This document shows, in pieces, positions 23,639-32,627 of a stretch of 33,564 nt of DNA; the stretch's first letter is position 1; each line of letters starts with the position of its first letter. This DNA comes from Candidatus Anoxymicrobium japonicum (GTDB lineage: Bacteria; Actinomycetota; Geothermincolia; Fen-727; Anoxymicrobiaceae): assembly GCA_002843005.1 (NCBI GenBank), contig PHEX01000011.1, forward strand, positions 1 through 33,564, written 5' to 3'. Both the position numbers and the translations under genes were made by a program. A model generated the notes under the pieces. It saw nothing but the letters and a program-made list of their open reading frames with translations. It was not told the DNA's origin and did not search any database.

Positions 23639-24841
23639 TCAAGCAGTAGAACTGTTCGCCAACAACTCCTTGAGCTTTCCGCATTCGCGGAGTGGAAGTG
23701 CTTTAACTTTTTCGTGGAGGTCATATTCCCTCGACCCGGGATAAACGACATACAGGATTTCGAGGTTGAGATCCTGGAGCGCGACGTGCATTGACTTCGT
23801 CATTGACGGCGCGTCGGTACATTTGAATTCGAAACCGATGGCCTTCCCTTCCCGGAAGACCAGCAGATCCAGCTCAGCGCCACACTGCGTGCTCCAGAAA
23901 TATGCGTTTTCAGCCACCCTTATGATCCCGAGTACCTGCTCCAGCGCGAAGCCCTCCCAGGAGACACCGTACTGTGGGTGGGCGCGCAACGCGTTCATAT
24001 CCGGTATCCAGAGCAGCGAGTGCAACAGGCCACTGTCGCGGACATAGACCTTTGGGGATTTGACCTGCCGCTTCTTGAGGTTCGCGAACCATGGTGGCAG
24101 AACTCGGATCATGTACGATCCTTCCAGAATGTCCCGATAGTGTAACGCCGTTTTCGATGATGACCCGATAGATCGCGCGAGCTCCGAAGCGTTCCATACG
24201 CGCCCGTGGTAGTGCGCAAGCATCGTCCAGAATCGGCGCAGCGCCACCGACGGGATTCGAAAGCCCAGTTGCGGGATGTCCCGTTCGAGAAAAGACGCAA
24301 CGAACGCCTCTCGCCAACGGAAGCTTCCCTCTTCGCGTTCGGCGAGCAAGGCCCGGGGGAATCCACCGCGTGTCCACAAGGTTTCCTGGTTGGCGAAGCC
24401 GACTTCACAGAGGTTGAGACCTGGAACGTGTACGAAAAGAGCCCGTCCCGCCAGGGACTCGGATACTCCACGAACGAGGCCTGGTGATGCGCTCCCAAGC
24501 GCGAGGAAACGGGCGGGCACGCGGGGTCGGTCGGCAAGGGGTCGAAGAGCGGAGAAAAGCTCGGGCATCCGCTGAATCTCGTCGATGACCACGAGGCCTC
24601 TCAGCGGCTCGAGGGTGAGTTCCGGGGTAGAGATGGCAGCCTGATCCGCCGCCCGCTCGAGGTCGAAGTACGTGACCACTTCGTCTCCGCGCTCTTTGTA
24701 ATGCTGGACTACCATCTGCGCGAGAGTGGTCTTGCCCGTTTGACGGGCGCCTGTGAGTATAGTGACTGGTGCTTCGTCCAACGCCTGAAGTACCTTGTTC
24801 AGTAACGCTGTTCGAGGAATCAGCCTTTCTGAATGTTGCAT
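23639..24841 (-). CDS. AAA family ATPase with DUF4143 domain
   Basis: 400 residues. The N-terminal AAA_14 ATPase has Walker A GARQTGKTT (about residue 32) and Walker B LVVIDEIQRMPELF. The C-terminal DUF4143 domain shows a winged-helix-like SELARSIGSSSKTALHYRDI, then KSPKVYVRDSGLLHSLL and a PD-(D/E)XK-like end with AELDLLVFREGKAIGFEFKC. These proteins are patchily distributed, often shared between distant phyla, and have no settled role. It is the only minus-strand protein gene between 14.4 kb and the end, and it splits ftsH from folE. Palindromic repeats flank it on both sides (23504-23537 and 24920-24959), which suggests acquisition. The ribosome site GGAGATAG lies about 12 nt before ATG. 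Confidence 0.88.
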   Translation of the reverse strand: MQHSERLIPRTALLNKVLQALDEAPVTILTGARQTGKTTLAQMVVQHYKERGDEVVTYFDLERAADQAAISTPELTLEPLRGLVVIDEIQRMPELFSALRPLADRPRVPARFLALGSASPGLVRGVSESLAGRALFVHVPGLNLCEVGFANQETLWTRGGFPRALLAEREEGSFRWREAFVASFLERDIPQLGFRIPSVALRRFWTMLAHYHGRVWNASELARSIGSSSKTALHYRDILEGSYMIRVLPPWFANLKKRQVKSPKVYVRDSGLLHSLLWIPDMNALRAHPQYGVSWEGFALEQVLGIIRVAENAYFWSTQCGAELDLLVFREGKAIGFEFKCTDAPSMTKSMHVALQDLNLEILYVVYPGSREYDLHEKVKALPLRECGKLKELLANSSTA

Positions 24842-24919
24842 AATTGGATTCTATCTCCAAATAATGTAGTAAATCAACCCCATTTCGGGCACGGACACAA
24901 TCGGCGGTTACTCGGAATA

Positions 24920-24959
24920 AAAACGCAACACAGGGGCCTGACCCCATCTGTTGCGTTTT
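24920..24959. repeat. Palindromic repeat, CGCAACA class, in a divergent promoter region
   Basis: AAAACGCAACA and TGTTGCGTTTT enclose CA-GGGG-CCTGA-CCCC-ATC, so the stem has a small internal loop. It lies between the start of the ATPase gene (minus strand) and folE (plus strand), upstream of both. Confidence 0.85.
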
Positions 24960-25021
24960 AGTATTTGAAAAAGTGCATAAACGTATGTAGAGTTTGAGTA
25001 CCCGACATAGGAGGCGCTTAC

Positions 25022-25588
25022 GTGGATCGTGAAAAAATAGAGACAGCCGTCAGGATGATCCTGGAGGCGATCGGTGAAGATCCGGACAGGGAAGGGTTGC
25101 TTCTCACGCCAGGTCGGGTGGCTGGCATGTACGAGGAAATACTCTCCGGCATCGGCCTCGATGCGATCGATGGTTTGGAGGTGCGGTTCGACGAGGATCA
25201 CGAGGAGATGATCGTTGTCAGGGACATCGCCTTGTATTCGATTTGCGAGCACCATCTCATGCCCTTTATCGGCAAAGCTCACGTGGCGTACGTCCCTGCC
25301 GAATCAGGACAGATAACCGGCATCAGCAAACTTGCCCGCGTCGTGGATACTCTCTCCAGGCGGCTGCAGGTTCAGGAAAGATTGACCACGCAGATCGCCG
25401 ACACTGTGATGGAAGGGTTGAACGCGCAGGGCGTTCTGGTAGTGATCGAGGCCGAACACCTGTGCATGTCTATGAGAGGGATCAAGAAGCCGGGAGCAAT
25501 GACGATCACCTCGGCGGTCAGGGGTTTATTCTATAAAAGCCCCGCGGCCCGCGCCGAAGCGTTGTCTCTCATCATGAGGAACAACTAG
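25022..25588 (+). CDS. folE: GTP cyclohydrolase I (FolE)
   Basis: 188 residues. It opens the guanine ring of GTP to make dihydroneopterin triphosphate, the first step of folate synthesis. GTG 25022 follows AGGAGGCGCTTAC, a strong ribosome site. Motifs are [21 protein letters not shown], then [20 protein letters not shown] with the zinc Cys and His (about residues 74-78), [26 protein letters not shown], here cited by its [10 protein letters not shown] core, and the second zinc Cys in [11 protein letters not shown]. It is type IA, homodecameric in the family. The folE stop shares its G with the folP GTG start. Confidence 0.97.
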   Translation: MDREKIETAVRMILEAIGEDPDREGLLLTPGRVAGMYEEILSGIGLDAIDGLEVRFDEDHEEMIVVRDIALYSICEHHLMPFIGKAHVAYVPAESGQITGISKLARVVDTLSRRLQVQERLTTQIADTVMEGLNAQGVLVVIEAEHLCMSMRGIKKPGAMTITSAVRGLFYKSPAARAEALSLIMRNN

Positions 25589-26850
25589 TGCGACAAAACG
25601 GCAAGGCGAGCGAGTGTTCATCCAGATTCAATCCGCGCCTTCTTCGCGTGGAAGGGGAGGACGACGCGCGCAGGCTCTTGGAAGAGCTCGGGACTGATTC
25701 CATTGGGGCGTCCATCATGTCAAAGAAGATGGCGCACGTGGTGATAAAGGTCGAAAACGTCGAGGCCAGGGCCGCGAATGTCATCAAACAGGTAATGCTG
25801 TCCAAGGGGGGCGAGTGCGCCACCCCACGAGACACTCTCCTGAAGATGACAGAACACGTGTCGGTTATCATGATTGGCACCGTGAGACAGTTCTTTGAAG
25901 CCGTTAAAAACTTTTCCATGCAGCCGTTCGGACTCAAAGCGCTGGCCGGGGAGGTGGAGGCGTTGCTGCGGGACGCCCTTCCTCATAAAGGCGCGACGCA
26001 TGCCATCCAGGCGGGCGAGTACACACTGAAGACAGGCGGCCGCACCCTTGTTATGGGCGTAGTGAACGTGACACCTGATTCTTTTTCCGATGGGGGTCGG
26101 TTTGTGGAGCTCGAGAGCGCTCACGCGCACGCGCTCGAAATGGCCGCTTCAGGCGTCGATATCATCGACATCGGCGGTGAGTCCACGCGCCCCGGCGCCG
26201 AGCCTGTTAGCGTCGATGAGGAAGCGAGGCGGACGATAACGTTCATCGAATCGCTTGCCCGCGAGATCCGCGTACCAATTTCTATCGACACTTACAAGGC
26301 TGAGATTGCTTCGATGGCGCTGGACGCGGGCGCGTCGCTGGTCAACGACATCAGCGCGCTGCGGCTGGACGAGAAGATGGCGCCGTTGATCGCCGACCGG
26401 GGCGCGCCGGTAATACTCATGCACATGCGGGGAACACCCGGGAACATGCAGGAGAGCCCTGTATACGATGACGTCGTGGGAGATATTTTGAGATTTCTGC
26501 GCGAGCGATCCGAGTTCGCGCGCGAGGCGGGCGTCATGCCGGAGAAGATAATGATCGACCCCGGGATCGGCTTTGGCAAGACCGTGGAGCACAACCTCGA
26601 AATAATGCGAAGGTTGGAGGAGTTCAAGAGTCTCGGGTATCCCCTGGTGCTTGGCGCTTCGAGAAAGAGGTTCATCGGATCCGTGCTCGAGCGCGAGGTG
26701 GGAGAGCGGCTGATGGGAACCGCGGCCACGGTGGCTTTCGCGATTGCGAGGGGTGTCGATATCGTCCGCGTACACGATGTGCCGGAAATGCTCGAGGTCG
26801 CGAAGATGGCCGATGCCCTCGCCGGGAAGTGGAGGCCCGATGAAGAGTAA
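25588..26850 (+). CDS. folP: Dihydropteroate synthase with N-terminal extension (FolP)
   Basis: 420 residues. The C-terminal about 270 residues form the TIM-barrel DHPS that joins p-aminobenzoate to the pterin pyrophosphate: VMGVVNVTPDSFSDGGRF (about residue 156), IDIGGESTRPGAEPV, SIDTYKAEIA, LVNDISALR, LMHMRGTPGNMQ, DPGIGFGKTVEHN and LGASRKRFIG are all intact. The first about 135 residues form an extra domain (LRVEGEDDARRLLEELGTDS, then MSKKMAHVVIKVENVEARAA) that I recognise from longer DHPS proteins of gram-positive and other bacteria; its role is unknown. The GTG start overlaps the folE stop. folB begins within its last 11 nt. Translation is probably coupled along folE-folP-folB-folK. Confidence 0.95.
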   Translation: MRQNGKASECSSRFNPRLLRVEGEDDARRLLEELGTDSIGASIMSKKMAHVVIKVENVEARAANVIKQVMLSKGGECATPRDTLLKMTEHVSVIMIGTVRQFFEAVKNFSMQPFGLKALAGEVEALLRDALPHKGATHAIQAGEYTLKTGGRTLVMGVVNVTPDSFSDGGRFVELESAHAHALEMAASGVDIIDIGGESTRPGAEPVSVDEEARRTITFIESLAREIRVPISIDTYKAEIASMALDAGASLVNDISALRLDEKMAPLIADRGAPVILMHMRGTPGNMQESPVYDDVVGDILRFLRERSEFAREAGVMPEKIMIDPGIGFGKTVEHNLEIMRRLEEFKSLGYPLVLGASRKRFIGSVLEREVGERLMGTAATVAFAIARGVDIVRVHDVPEMLEVAKMADALAGKWRPDEE

Positions 26851-27253
26851 AGGCTCATGCGTCGTAACGATCAGCGGTGTGCGGGTGTTCGCGCGCCACG
26901 GCGTTCTTCCAAAGGAGAAGAAGCGTCGCCAGGAGTTCCTGATTGACATCGAGATAGAGCTCGATGGTCCACCGTTGTCGGACGAGCTGTCCTCGACCGT
27001 CGATTACGCCGATGTCGCTTCGAAGGCGGCGTCTCTTGCCACAAACAGGAGCTATGATCTTATCGAGACACTTGCCTTTGACATCGCGTCGAGCGTTCTG
27101 GAGTCCAGGTTCGCGAGAAAAGCTACAGTGACCGTCAAGAAACCCGGCGCCTCGATGCCGGTTCACGTTGAATGCGTCGGGGTTACGGTAAGCAAAGATC
27201 GGCCCGCTGAAAGCGGCGGGTGTGGTGATGCGCGAAAGAGCGTTTCGTCGTGA
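26840..27253 (+). CDS. folB: Dihydroneopterin aldolase (FolB)
   Basis: 137 residues from ATG 26840, chosen for GGAGG 5 nt upstream and the family-like VTISGVRVFARHGVLPKEKK start; the frame extends further into folP without a comparable signal. The enzyme cleaves 7,8-dihydroneopterin to hydroxymethyldihydropterin and glycolaldehyde. The substrate-contacting segment HGVLPKEKKRRQEFLID and the STVDYADV and LIETLAFDIA motifs are intact, as is a late Lys in VTVKKPGA. A tail of about 20 residues rich in Gly, Ser and charged residues follows the usual family end. It overlaps both neighbours (11 nt with folP, GTGA with folK). Confidence 0.95.
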   Translation: MKSKGSCVVTISGVRVFARHGVLPKEKKRRQEFLIDIEIELDGPPLSDELSSTVDYADVASKAASLATNRSYDLIETLAFDIASSVLESRFARKATVTVKKPGASMPVHVECVGVTVSKDRPAESGGCGDARKSVSS

Positions 27254-28653
27254 GCCGCGCCTTTATCGGAATGGGCTCGAACATGGAAGACAGGCTCGAG
27301 CATCTCAAGGCGGGAATCGGCGCGCTGGCCGCCGCGGCCCCTGATGTAATAATTGTAAGCAAGTCGAGCGTTTACGGCTCGGCGCCTGTGGGGATGACTG
27401 ACCAGCCCGATTTTCTGAACGCTGTCGTCGCGGTCGAGACCACTTTCGACCCGTACGAGCTGTTGAGCCTGTTGCACGAGATAGAGAGTGAGAGAGGAAG
27501 GAAGCGAATCGCCCATTGGGGTCCGAGAACCCTCGATCTCGACATTCTTATGTTCGGTGATCTCGAGCAGGACGATCCCAGACTCACACTGCCGCACCCC
27601 AGGCTCACCGAACGGTGTTTCGCGTTGGCGCCGTTGCTCGAGATCGACCCGGCCGCCGCGTTGCCGGACGGCACGCCGCTTCAATCGGCGCGCGAAAAGT
27701 TAGGCGACGCACAGGGCGTATGGCGCGTCGGCGACCTGATGACACCCGCCGCGGATCGGACAGAAACAATCGCTGTCATTGGCGCCGGAAAAGTTGGCAC
27801 GGCGATCGCGCGAGCGCTCTCCACAAAGGGATATCGCGTCGTGGCAGTGGCCGACCTCAAAAAAGACGCCCGCGAGCGCGCGGCGTCGCTCGCGGGCTCG
27901 AGACCGTTTGAGAGCTGTGTGGAAGCAGCCGCCCGCGCGGATGTCGTGATCATCACCACGCCCGATGGAGCAATAGAAGGGGTCTGCGGCGACATTTCCG
28001 GATCTAATGCGTCGCTCGTGGGAAAGAAGTTTATTCACATGAGCGGCGCGCTCCCGCTTGCCGCGCTCGAGACCGCGGCGTCGAGGGGCGCTGATACTCT
28101 TTCGATCCATCCTATCGCGACTTTCGCGGATCTGATGAGCGCCGAGCGGTTCCTGCCCGGGAGCGCGTTTGGTGTTACATGCGATCTCGCGCTTCTCCCG
28201 TGGGCCCGTGATTTTGTGTCGGCGATGGGAGGTCGCACGCTCGTTGTAGCGGATGGCGACAAGGTCCTGTACCACTCCGCGGCCGTTGTGGCGTGCAATT
28301 TGCTTGCCATGGTGTCTTACGGCGCGTACGTAATCGCGAGGAGGCTCGGCTTCCGCGACGAGGAGACCTCGCAAGCATTCGGCCCGCTGGCGGCCGCTAC
28401 CGTGGAGAACGTGAGCGCTCTCGGGCCCGCGTCCGCGCTGACGGGCCCTCTGGCGCGCGGCGACATCGGGACGATCCGTGCGCACATTGATGTTCTCGAG
28501 AAGTTTGATCCGGGTCTTGCCGAGATGTACCGAGCGGTCTCGCTGTGGGGCTTGAGGCTTACAGAGGAGTGTGGCGAACTCGACATGGGCGTTATCGAAC
28601 AAATGAAAGAAATTCTCAATAGGGGTCAGGCAACGTCTACCGCGCAGCGGTAG
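27250..28653 (+). CDS. folK: Fusion of HPPK (FolK) and a DUF2520/Rossmann oxidoreductase-like protein
   Basis: 467 residues. Residues 1-165 are hydroxymethyldihydropterin pyrophosphokinase: FIGMGSNMEDR, YGSAPVGMTDQPDFLNAVV, ERGRKRIAHWGPRTLDLDIL and LTLPHPRLTERCFALAPL, all intact. After a short linker, residues 173-460 form a separate protein: a Rossmann fold starting ETIAVIGAGKVGTAIARAL, then DVVIITTPDGAIEGVC, HMSGALPLAALE, LSIHPIATFAD and an all-helical C-terminal domain of the DUF2520 type. In other actinobacteria the DUF2520 gene stands alone just before panC, so this is a real fusion of neighbours. The fold resembles ketopantoate reductase-type dehydrogenases; no panE or panB is in the window, so a role in pantothenate synthesis is a guess. 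The last codons and stop lie in a repeat. Confidence 0.9.
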   Translation: MSRAFIGMGSNMEDRLEHLKAGIGALAAAAPDVIIVSKSSVYGSAPVGMTDQPDFLNAVVAVETTFDPYELLSLLHEIESERGRKRIAHWGPRTLDLDILMFGDLEQDDPRLTLPHPRLTERCFALAPLLEIDPAAALPDGTPLQSAREKLGDAQGVWRVGDLMTPAADRTETIAVIGAGKVGTAIARALSTKGYRVVAVADLKKDARERAASLAGSRPFESCVEAAARADVVIITTPDGAIEGVCGDISGSNASLVGKKFIHMSGALPLAALETAASRGADTLSIHPIATFADLMSAERFLPGSAFGVTCDLALLPWARDFVSAMGGRTLVVADGDKVLYHSAAVVACNLLAMVSYGAYVIARRLGFRDEETSQAFGPLAAATVENVSALGPASALTGPLARGDIGTIRAHIDVLEKFDPGLAEMYRAVSLWGLRLTEECGELDMGVIEQMKEILNRGQATSTAQR

Positions 28654-28681
28654 ACGGAGAGGTAGACGGTGCTTGACCCCT
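28621..28681. repeat. Complete inverted copy of the TAGACGG-class repeat, overlapping the folK 3' end
   Basis: AGGGGTCAGGCAACGTCTAC (28621-28640) pairs with the complement at 28661-28681 in 19 of 21 positions. The centre holds a second GGTAGACGG. The element encodes the last 10 or 11 residues and TAG stop of the folK fusion protein. It shows that the half-elements at 2358 and 23504 derive from a longer palindrome. Confidence 0.85.
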
Positions 28682-28715
28682 GGCGCGCCCTGGCGCGGAT
28701 GAACAAGGAAAGTCT

Positions 28716-29570
28716 ATGGAAATCGTAAGAGAAAAAGCGAAGATGAGGGCGATAGTGGAAAAAGCCAGGGCGAGTGGCCGGCTCGTCGGGGTTGTCCCGA
28801 CAATGGGCTACTTTCACGAGGGCCATCTCGAACTGATGCGCCGCGCCCGCGTCGAGTGTGACCTCGTGGTGGTCACGCTGTTTGTGAACCCGACGCAGTT
28901 TGCCCCGGGAGAAGACTTTGAGGATTACCCGCGCGACTTCGAGCGCGACTGTGCCATGGCCGAGAGCGTGGGGGTTGACTGCGTGTTCAATCCGAGCGCT
29001 GAAGAGATGTACCCCGAGGGCTTCTCCACCTTCGTGGAAGTGGAACGGCTCTCAGATGTGATGTGCGGTAGCTCGCGAGGCGGCCACTTCCGGGGAGTCG
29101 CGACGGTGGTCTCGAAGCTTTTTAACATCGTGCCGGCACAGAAGGCTTACTTCGGGCAGAAGGACGGCCAGCAGCTTGCCGTCCTGCGTCGCATGGTGGC
29201 CGACCTCGACTTCGCGGTGGAGGTGATCGTGGTGTCAACCGTCCGAGAGGAGGACGGGCTCGCGATGAGCAGCCGCAATACGTATCTGAGTCCAAAGGAC
29301 CGCATGAGCGCGCTTGCTTTGATCCAGGCTTTGAGGCGGGCATCTGAAATGATCGAGACGGGCGAAAGGAGTTCAGACGCGATCATTCGGGAAATGGAGG
29401 GCATCTTTGCCCGGTTCCCTGACGTGAATCTTGAGTATATAAGCATTTGTGATAATATTTATTTGAAGCCGCTTCACGAGCTTGAAGGGGAAGTCCTTGT
29501 GGCTGTGGCCGCGCGAGTCGGCAGAACTCGGTTGATTGACAACATGGTCTTCGAGATCGAAATAGAGTGA
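28716..29570 (+). CDS. panC: Pantothenate synthetase (PanC)
   Basis: 284 residues, family length. It condenses pantoate and beta-alanine with ATP through pantoyl-adenylate. The HIGH-like motif appears in [19 protein letters not shown] (cited core FHEGHLELM), followed by [53 protein letters not shown] and the KMSKS-equivalent [23 protein letters not shown] lies 4-5 nt before ATG 28716. It is followed after 4 bp by panD, which makes its beta-alanine substrate. A repeat just upstream separates it from folK, so a promoter may lie in or after that repeat. Confidence 0.97.
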   Translation: MEIVREKAKMRAIVEKARASGRLVGVVPTMGYFHEGHLELMRRARVECDLVVVTLFVNPTQFAPGEDFEDYPRDFERDCAMAESVGVDCVFNPSAEEMYPEGFSTFVEVERLSDVMCGSSRGGHFRGVATVVSKLFNIVPAQKAYFGQKDGQQLAVLRRMVADLDFAVEVIVVSTVREEDGLAMSSRNTYLSPKDRMSALALIQALRRASEMIETGERSSDAIIREMEGIFARFPDVNLEYISICDNIYLKPLHELEGEVLVAVAARVGRTRLIDNMVFEIEIE

Positions 29571-29574
29571 TGAG

Positions 29575-29967
29575 ATGGAAAATATCTACCGTAATATGCT
29601 CAAGTGCAAGATACACCGCGCGGTGATTACCGATGCCGACATCCAGTACGAAGGCAGTGTTACCATCGACCGTCGGCTTATGGATCTCGCTGATCTGGCG
29701 CAGTACGAGAAGGTCAACGTGTGGGATATCGATAACGGCGCCCGCCTCACGACTTACGTGATCGAGGGAACGCGCGACTCCGGCGAGATATGCATGAACG
29801 GCGCGGCGGCGCGCCTCGTACACAAGGGAGACAGAGTCATTATCTCTTCTTTTGTTTCCGTCCCGGAATCACGTGTGGCCGATCACCACCCCAAGATCGT
29901 TTTTGTGGATGACGATAACCGTCCCGAGATGATCGAGAATCATCTGACGGTCGATGACTTCTGTTGA
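29575..29967 (+). CDS. panD: Aspartate 1-decarboxylase proenzyme (PanD)
   Basis: 130 residues. It makes beta-alanine from L-aspartate using a pyruvoyl cofactor formed by self-cleavage. The cleavage site is Gly27-Ser28 in QYEGSVTID; the family's KCKIHRA (residues 10-16) precedes it, and the Tyr and Arg of [14 protein letters not shown] and the NGAAARLV strand are present. The ribosome site is weak, but the gene starts 4 bp after panC ends, so coupling is likely. It is followed by nadA after 29 bp; aspartate is the shared substrate of PanD and the NAD pathway that follows. Confidence 0.97.
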   Translation: MENIYRNMLKCKIHRAVITDADIQYEGSVTIDRRLMDLADLAQYEKVNVWDIDNGARLTTYVIEGTRDSGEICMNGAAARLVHKGDRVIISSFVSVPESRVADHHPKIVFVDDDNRPEMIENHLTVDDFC

Positions 29968-29996
29968 TTTTCAGTAGAGGGTGATCCGCGTTTAAG

Positions 29997-30959
29997 ATGA
30001 AGCACTCTGATATTCAGGTTGACACTCTCGATATCATAGACGAGCTGTTTCTGGACGATGAAGTCGTAGCGGAGCAGATCCTCAAGATCAAGGAAGAGCG
30101 CAACGCCGTAATCCTGGCCCACAACTACCAGCGCCCCGAGGTTCAGGACATCGCGGATTTTATCGGCGACTCGCTCGGGCTCTCGAGAGAAGCGGCGCGG
30201 GCTGACGCCGACGTGATAGTTTTTTGCGGCGTCCACTTCATGGCCGAGACGGCGTTTATTCTGAGCCCGGACAAGATTATATTGTTGCCTGATATACATG
30301 CCGGTTGTCCCATGGCGGACATGGCGAGCGTCGAAGATGTCGCCCGCGCGGCCTCGAAGCGCCCTGACGCGCGTGTCGTCTCGTACGTGAACACGTCGGC
30401 CGCGGTCAAGGCGGTGAGTGATTACTGCTGCACGTCGGCAAACGCCGCCGAAGTGGCGCGCGCGGTCGATAGTGACGCGGTTCTCTTCGTCCCCGACAGG
30501 AACCTTGCGGCATACGTAGCCTCAAAGGTCGATAAAGAGATAATTCCCTGGGATGGATTTTGCCCGGCGCACAATGACATTACCGCGGATCACATAAGGA
30601 GCGCTCTCGAGGAGCATCCCGGCGCCGAGGTGATAGCCCACCCGGAGTGCGTCGCTGAGGTGCTCGAGATTGCCGACCACGTGCGCAGCACGTCCGGCAT
30701 GATCGAGGCCGTTCTCGAGTCTGACGCGGAGGAGTTTGTCATAGCCACCGAGTCCGGGATTCTCTACCCGCTATCGAACACCGTGCCGCACAAGCGCTTT
30801 TATTCTCCGGCAAAGGCGCCGATCTGCTGGAACATGAAGCTCACAACTCTTCCCAAGGTTCTCTGGGCGTTGCAAACATTGGAGTCCAGGGTAACCGTCC
30901 CCGAGGAGATCAGGGTAATGGCGCTTGGCGCTGTCGAAAGAATGCTGGCACTGGGATGA
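29997..30959 (+). CDS. nadA: Quinolinate synthase (NadA)
   Basis: 320 residues. This [4Fe-4S] enzyme condenses iminoaspartate and dihydroxyacetone phosphate to quinolinate. Cluster cysteines can be placed at 104 (HAGCPMAD), 218 (HPECV) and 277 (APICWNMK). Other marks are ILAHNYQRPEVQDIADFIGD (core AHNYQRPEVQ), FCGVHFMAETAFIL, SYVNTSAAVKA, CTSANA and ATESGILYPL. The length is typical of the compact bacterial form. ATG 29997 is about 14 nt from GAGGG, longer than usual. The stop overlaps nadB as ATGA. An oxygen-sensitive cluster enzyme fits an anaerobic or microaerobic host but does not prove it. Confidence 0.97.
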   Translation: MKHSDIQVDTLDIIDELFLDDEVVAEQILKIKEERNAVILAHNYQRPEVQDIADFIGDSLGLSREAARADADVIVFCGVHFMAETAFILSPDKIILLPDIHAGCPMADMASVEDVARAASKRPDARVVSYVNTSAAVKAVSDYCCTSANAAEVARAVDSDAVLFVPDRNLAAYVASKVDKEIIPWDGFCPAHNDITADHIRSALEEHPGAEVIAHPECVAEVLEIADHVRSTSGMIEAVLESDAEEFVIATESGILYPLSNTVPHKRFYSPAKAPICWNMKLTTLPKVLWALQTLESRVTVPEEIRVMALGAVERMLALG

Positions 30960-32623
30960 TCCCTCGTTATTTGCTATCGTTTGACACGCGTGAGGCGCCT
31001 CAAATCTCCTGCGACGTCATCGTCGCGGGCAGCGGGGTGGCCGGGCTGTCGGCCGCGCTGACGCTCTCCCGTTTCTGCAAAGTGCTACTGGTAACCAAGT
31101 CCGATCTGCGGGTCTCGACCACGCGCCATGCTCAGGGTGGCATCGCGGCGGTCATGGACGCCCACGATTCCAGCCAGTCCCACATAGACGACACGCTCGT
31201 CGCCGGCGCGGGGCTTTGTGATCCCGGGGCTGTGGGGATTCTTGTGAATGAAGGGCCTGACCGTGTTCGAGAGCTTCTCGAGGATTATCACGCGAATTTC
31301 GACATGAGCGCCGGAGAGCTGGACCTTGCCAAAGAAGGCGGACACTCCTGCCGCCGGGTAGTGCACGCCAGAGGTGACGCGACCGGCTTCGAGGTTGAGG
31401 AGGCGCTTGGAAAAGCCCTCGCGCGCGATGAGAAAGTGTCAGTGATGGAGCACGCTTTCGTGGCCGACCTTTTGCTTGACGATGGCGTGTGCCGTGGTGC
31501 CTTGATCGTTGACGCTCGCCGCAATGCCACTGTTGTGGCGTGGGCGAACGCCACGGTGCTGGCCTTAGGGGGGACGGGAGAGGTATTTCTCGTCACGACA
31601 AATCCCCCGGTCTGCACAGGGGATGGAGTGGCGATGGCGTTCAGGGCGGGCGCCACAGTCGCGGACGTGGAGTTCGTCCAGTTTCACCCTACCGCGCTGC
31701 ACACGCCAGAGAAGCCCAAGTTCCTGATAAGCGAGGCGGTGCGGGGAGAAGGCGCGTGGCTGGTGGATGACGAGGGAAACAGGATAATGGATGGCATCCA
31801 TCCCATGGCCGAGCTGGCGCCGCGCGATATTGTCGTAGCACGAATGGTAGATGTCATGAAGGATCAACAGCGAAACCATCTGTTCCTCGACGTGCGACAC
31901 CTCGACCCGGACGTGATTCACTCGAGGTTCCCCACTATCTACGAGCATTGCATGCAGGTGGGCATAGACATGACGCGCCATAGAATCCCGATCTCGCCTG
32001 CGGCTCACTACACGAGCGGCGGCGTGGTTACGGATTTGTGGGGCCGGACGGATATCCCCGGCCTCTACGCGTGCGGGGAGACCGCCTGCACGGGCGTGCA
32101 CGGGGCCAACCGCCTCGCCTCGAACTCCCTGCTCGAAGGCCTGGTTTTCGCGAGGAGGATAGCGCTGTCGCTGAAGGGATTGCCTCAGGCGAAGCTTCGA
32201 AAGCCGCGTATCCTCTCTACGCGAAAAGCGAACAGCCCGCCCTCTCGCGCGGATTTGTTGCGCGACAACCTTCGTGAGGTCATGCTCGATTCGGTCGGCA
32301 TGGTTCGCTGCGAGCGTGGGCTGCGCGAGGCGCGTGAGTTCCTCCACGCAAACGCGCGCGTGCTGGACGCCGAGTTCACGGACGTGCCGGGCATGGAGCT
32401 TCAAAATATATTGACCGTGGCCTGCCTCATAACAACGGCGGCGCAGATGCGCCTCGAAAGCAGAGGCTGTCATCGCAGGCGCGACTATCCGGTTTCAGAT
32501 GAGTGGAACTGGCGTAAGCACATTGACATGAAACTGGTCGAGGGAAACATCGAGGCCACGCTCCGGCCGCAACGCTCAAAGGTTCCCGCGGAACTGAAAA
32601 TACCGATTGTCGGAAAGGTGTAA
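30956..32623 (+). CDS. nadB: L-aspartate oxidase (NadB)
   Basis: 555-residue FAD enzyme that oxidises aspartate to iminoaspartate for NadA; fumarate can replace oxygen as acceptor in the family. The N-terminal FAD site is DVIVAGSGVAGLSAALTLSR (core AGSGVAGLSAA), then STTRHAQGGIAAVM, the active-site HARGDATGFEVEEAL and FVQFHPTALH, ELAPRDIVVARMV, HYTSGGVVTD and LYACGETACTGVHGANRLAS (core GETACTGVHGANR). The C-terminal helical domain follows from about residue 420. ATG 30956 overlaps the nadA stop as ATGA; nadC starts 4 bp after its stop. The nadABC order makes one complete route from aspartate to nicotinate mononucleotide. Confidence 0.97.
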   Translation: MIPRYLLSFDTREAPQISCDVIVAGSGVAGLSAALTLSRFCKVLLVTKSDLRVSTTRHAQGGIAAVMDAHDSSQSHIDDTLVAGAGLCDPGAVGILVNEGPDRVRELLEDYHANFDMSAGELDLAKEGGHSCRRVVHARGDATGFEVEEALGKALARDEKVSVMEHAFVADLLLDDGVCRGALIVDARRNATVVAWANATVLALGGTGEVFLVTTNPPVCTGDGVAMAFRAGATVADVEFVQFHPTALHTPEKPKFLISEAVRGEGAWLVDDEGNRIMDGIHPMAELAPRDIVVARMVDVMKDQQRNHLFLDVRHLDPDVIHSRFPTIYEHCMQVGIDMTRHRIPISPAAHYTSGGVVTDLWGRTDIPGLYACGETACTGVHGANRLASNSLLEGLVFARRIALSLKGLPQAKLRKPRILSTRKANSPPSRADLLRDNLREVMLDSVGMVRCERGLREAREFLHANARVLDAEFTDVPGMELQNILTVACLITTAAQMRLESRGCHRRRDYPVSDEWNWRKHIDMKLVEGNIEATLRPQRSKVPAELKIPIVGKV

Positions 32624-32627
32624 CCGG

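Noticed and set aside
25588..25990. N-terminal extension of FolP as a novel fusion
   Set aside because: Similar extended dihydropteroate synthases are known in several bacterial groups, so it is noted in the annotation only.
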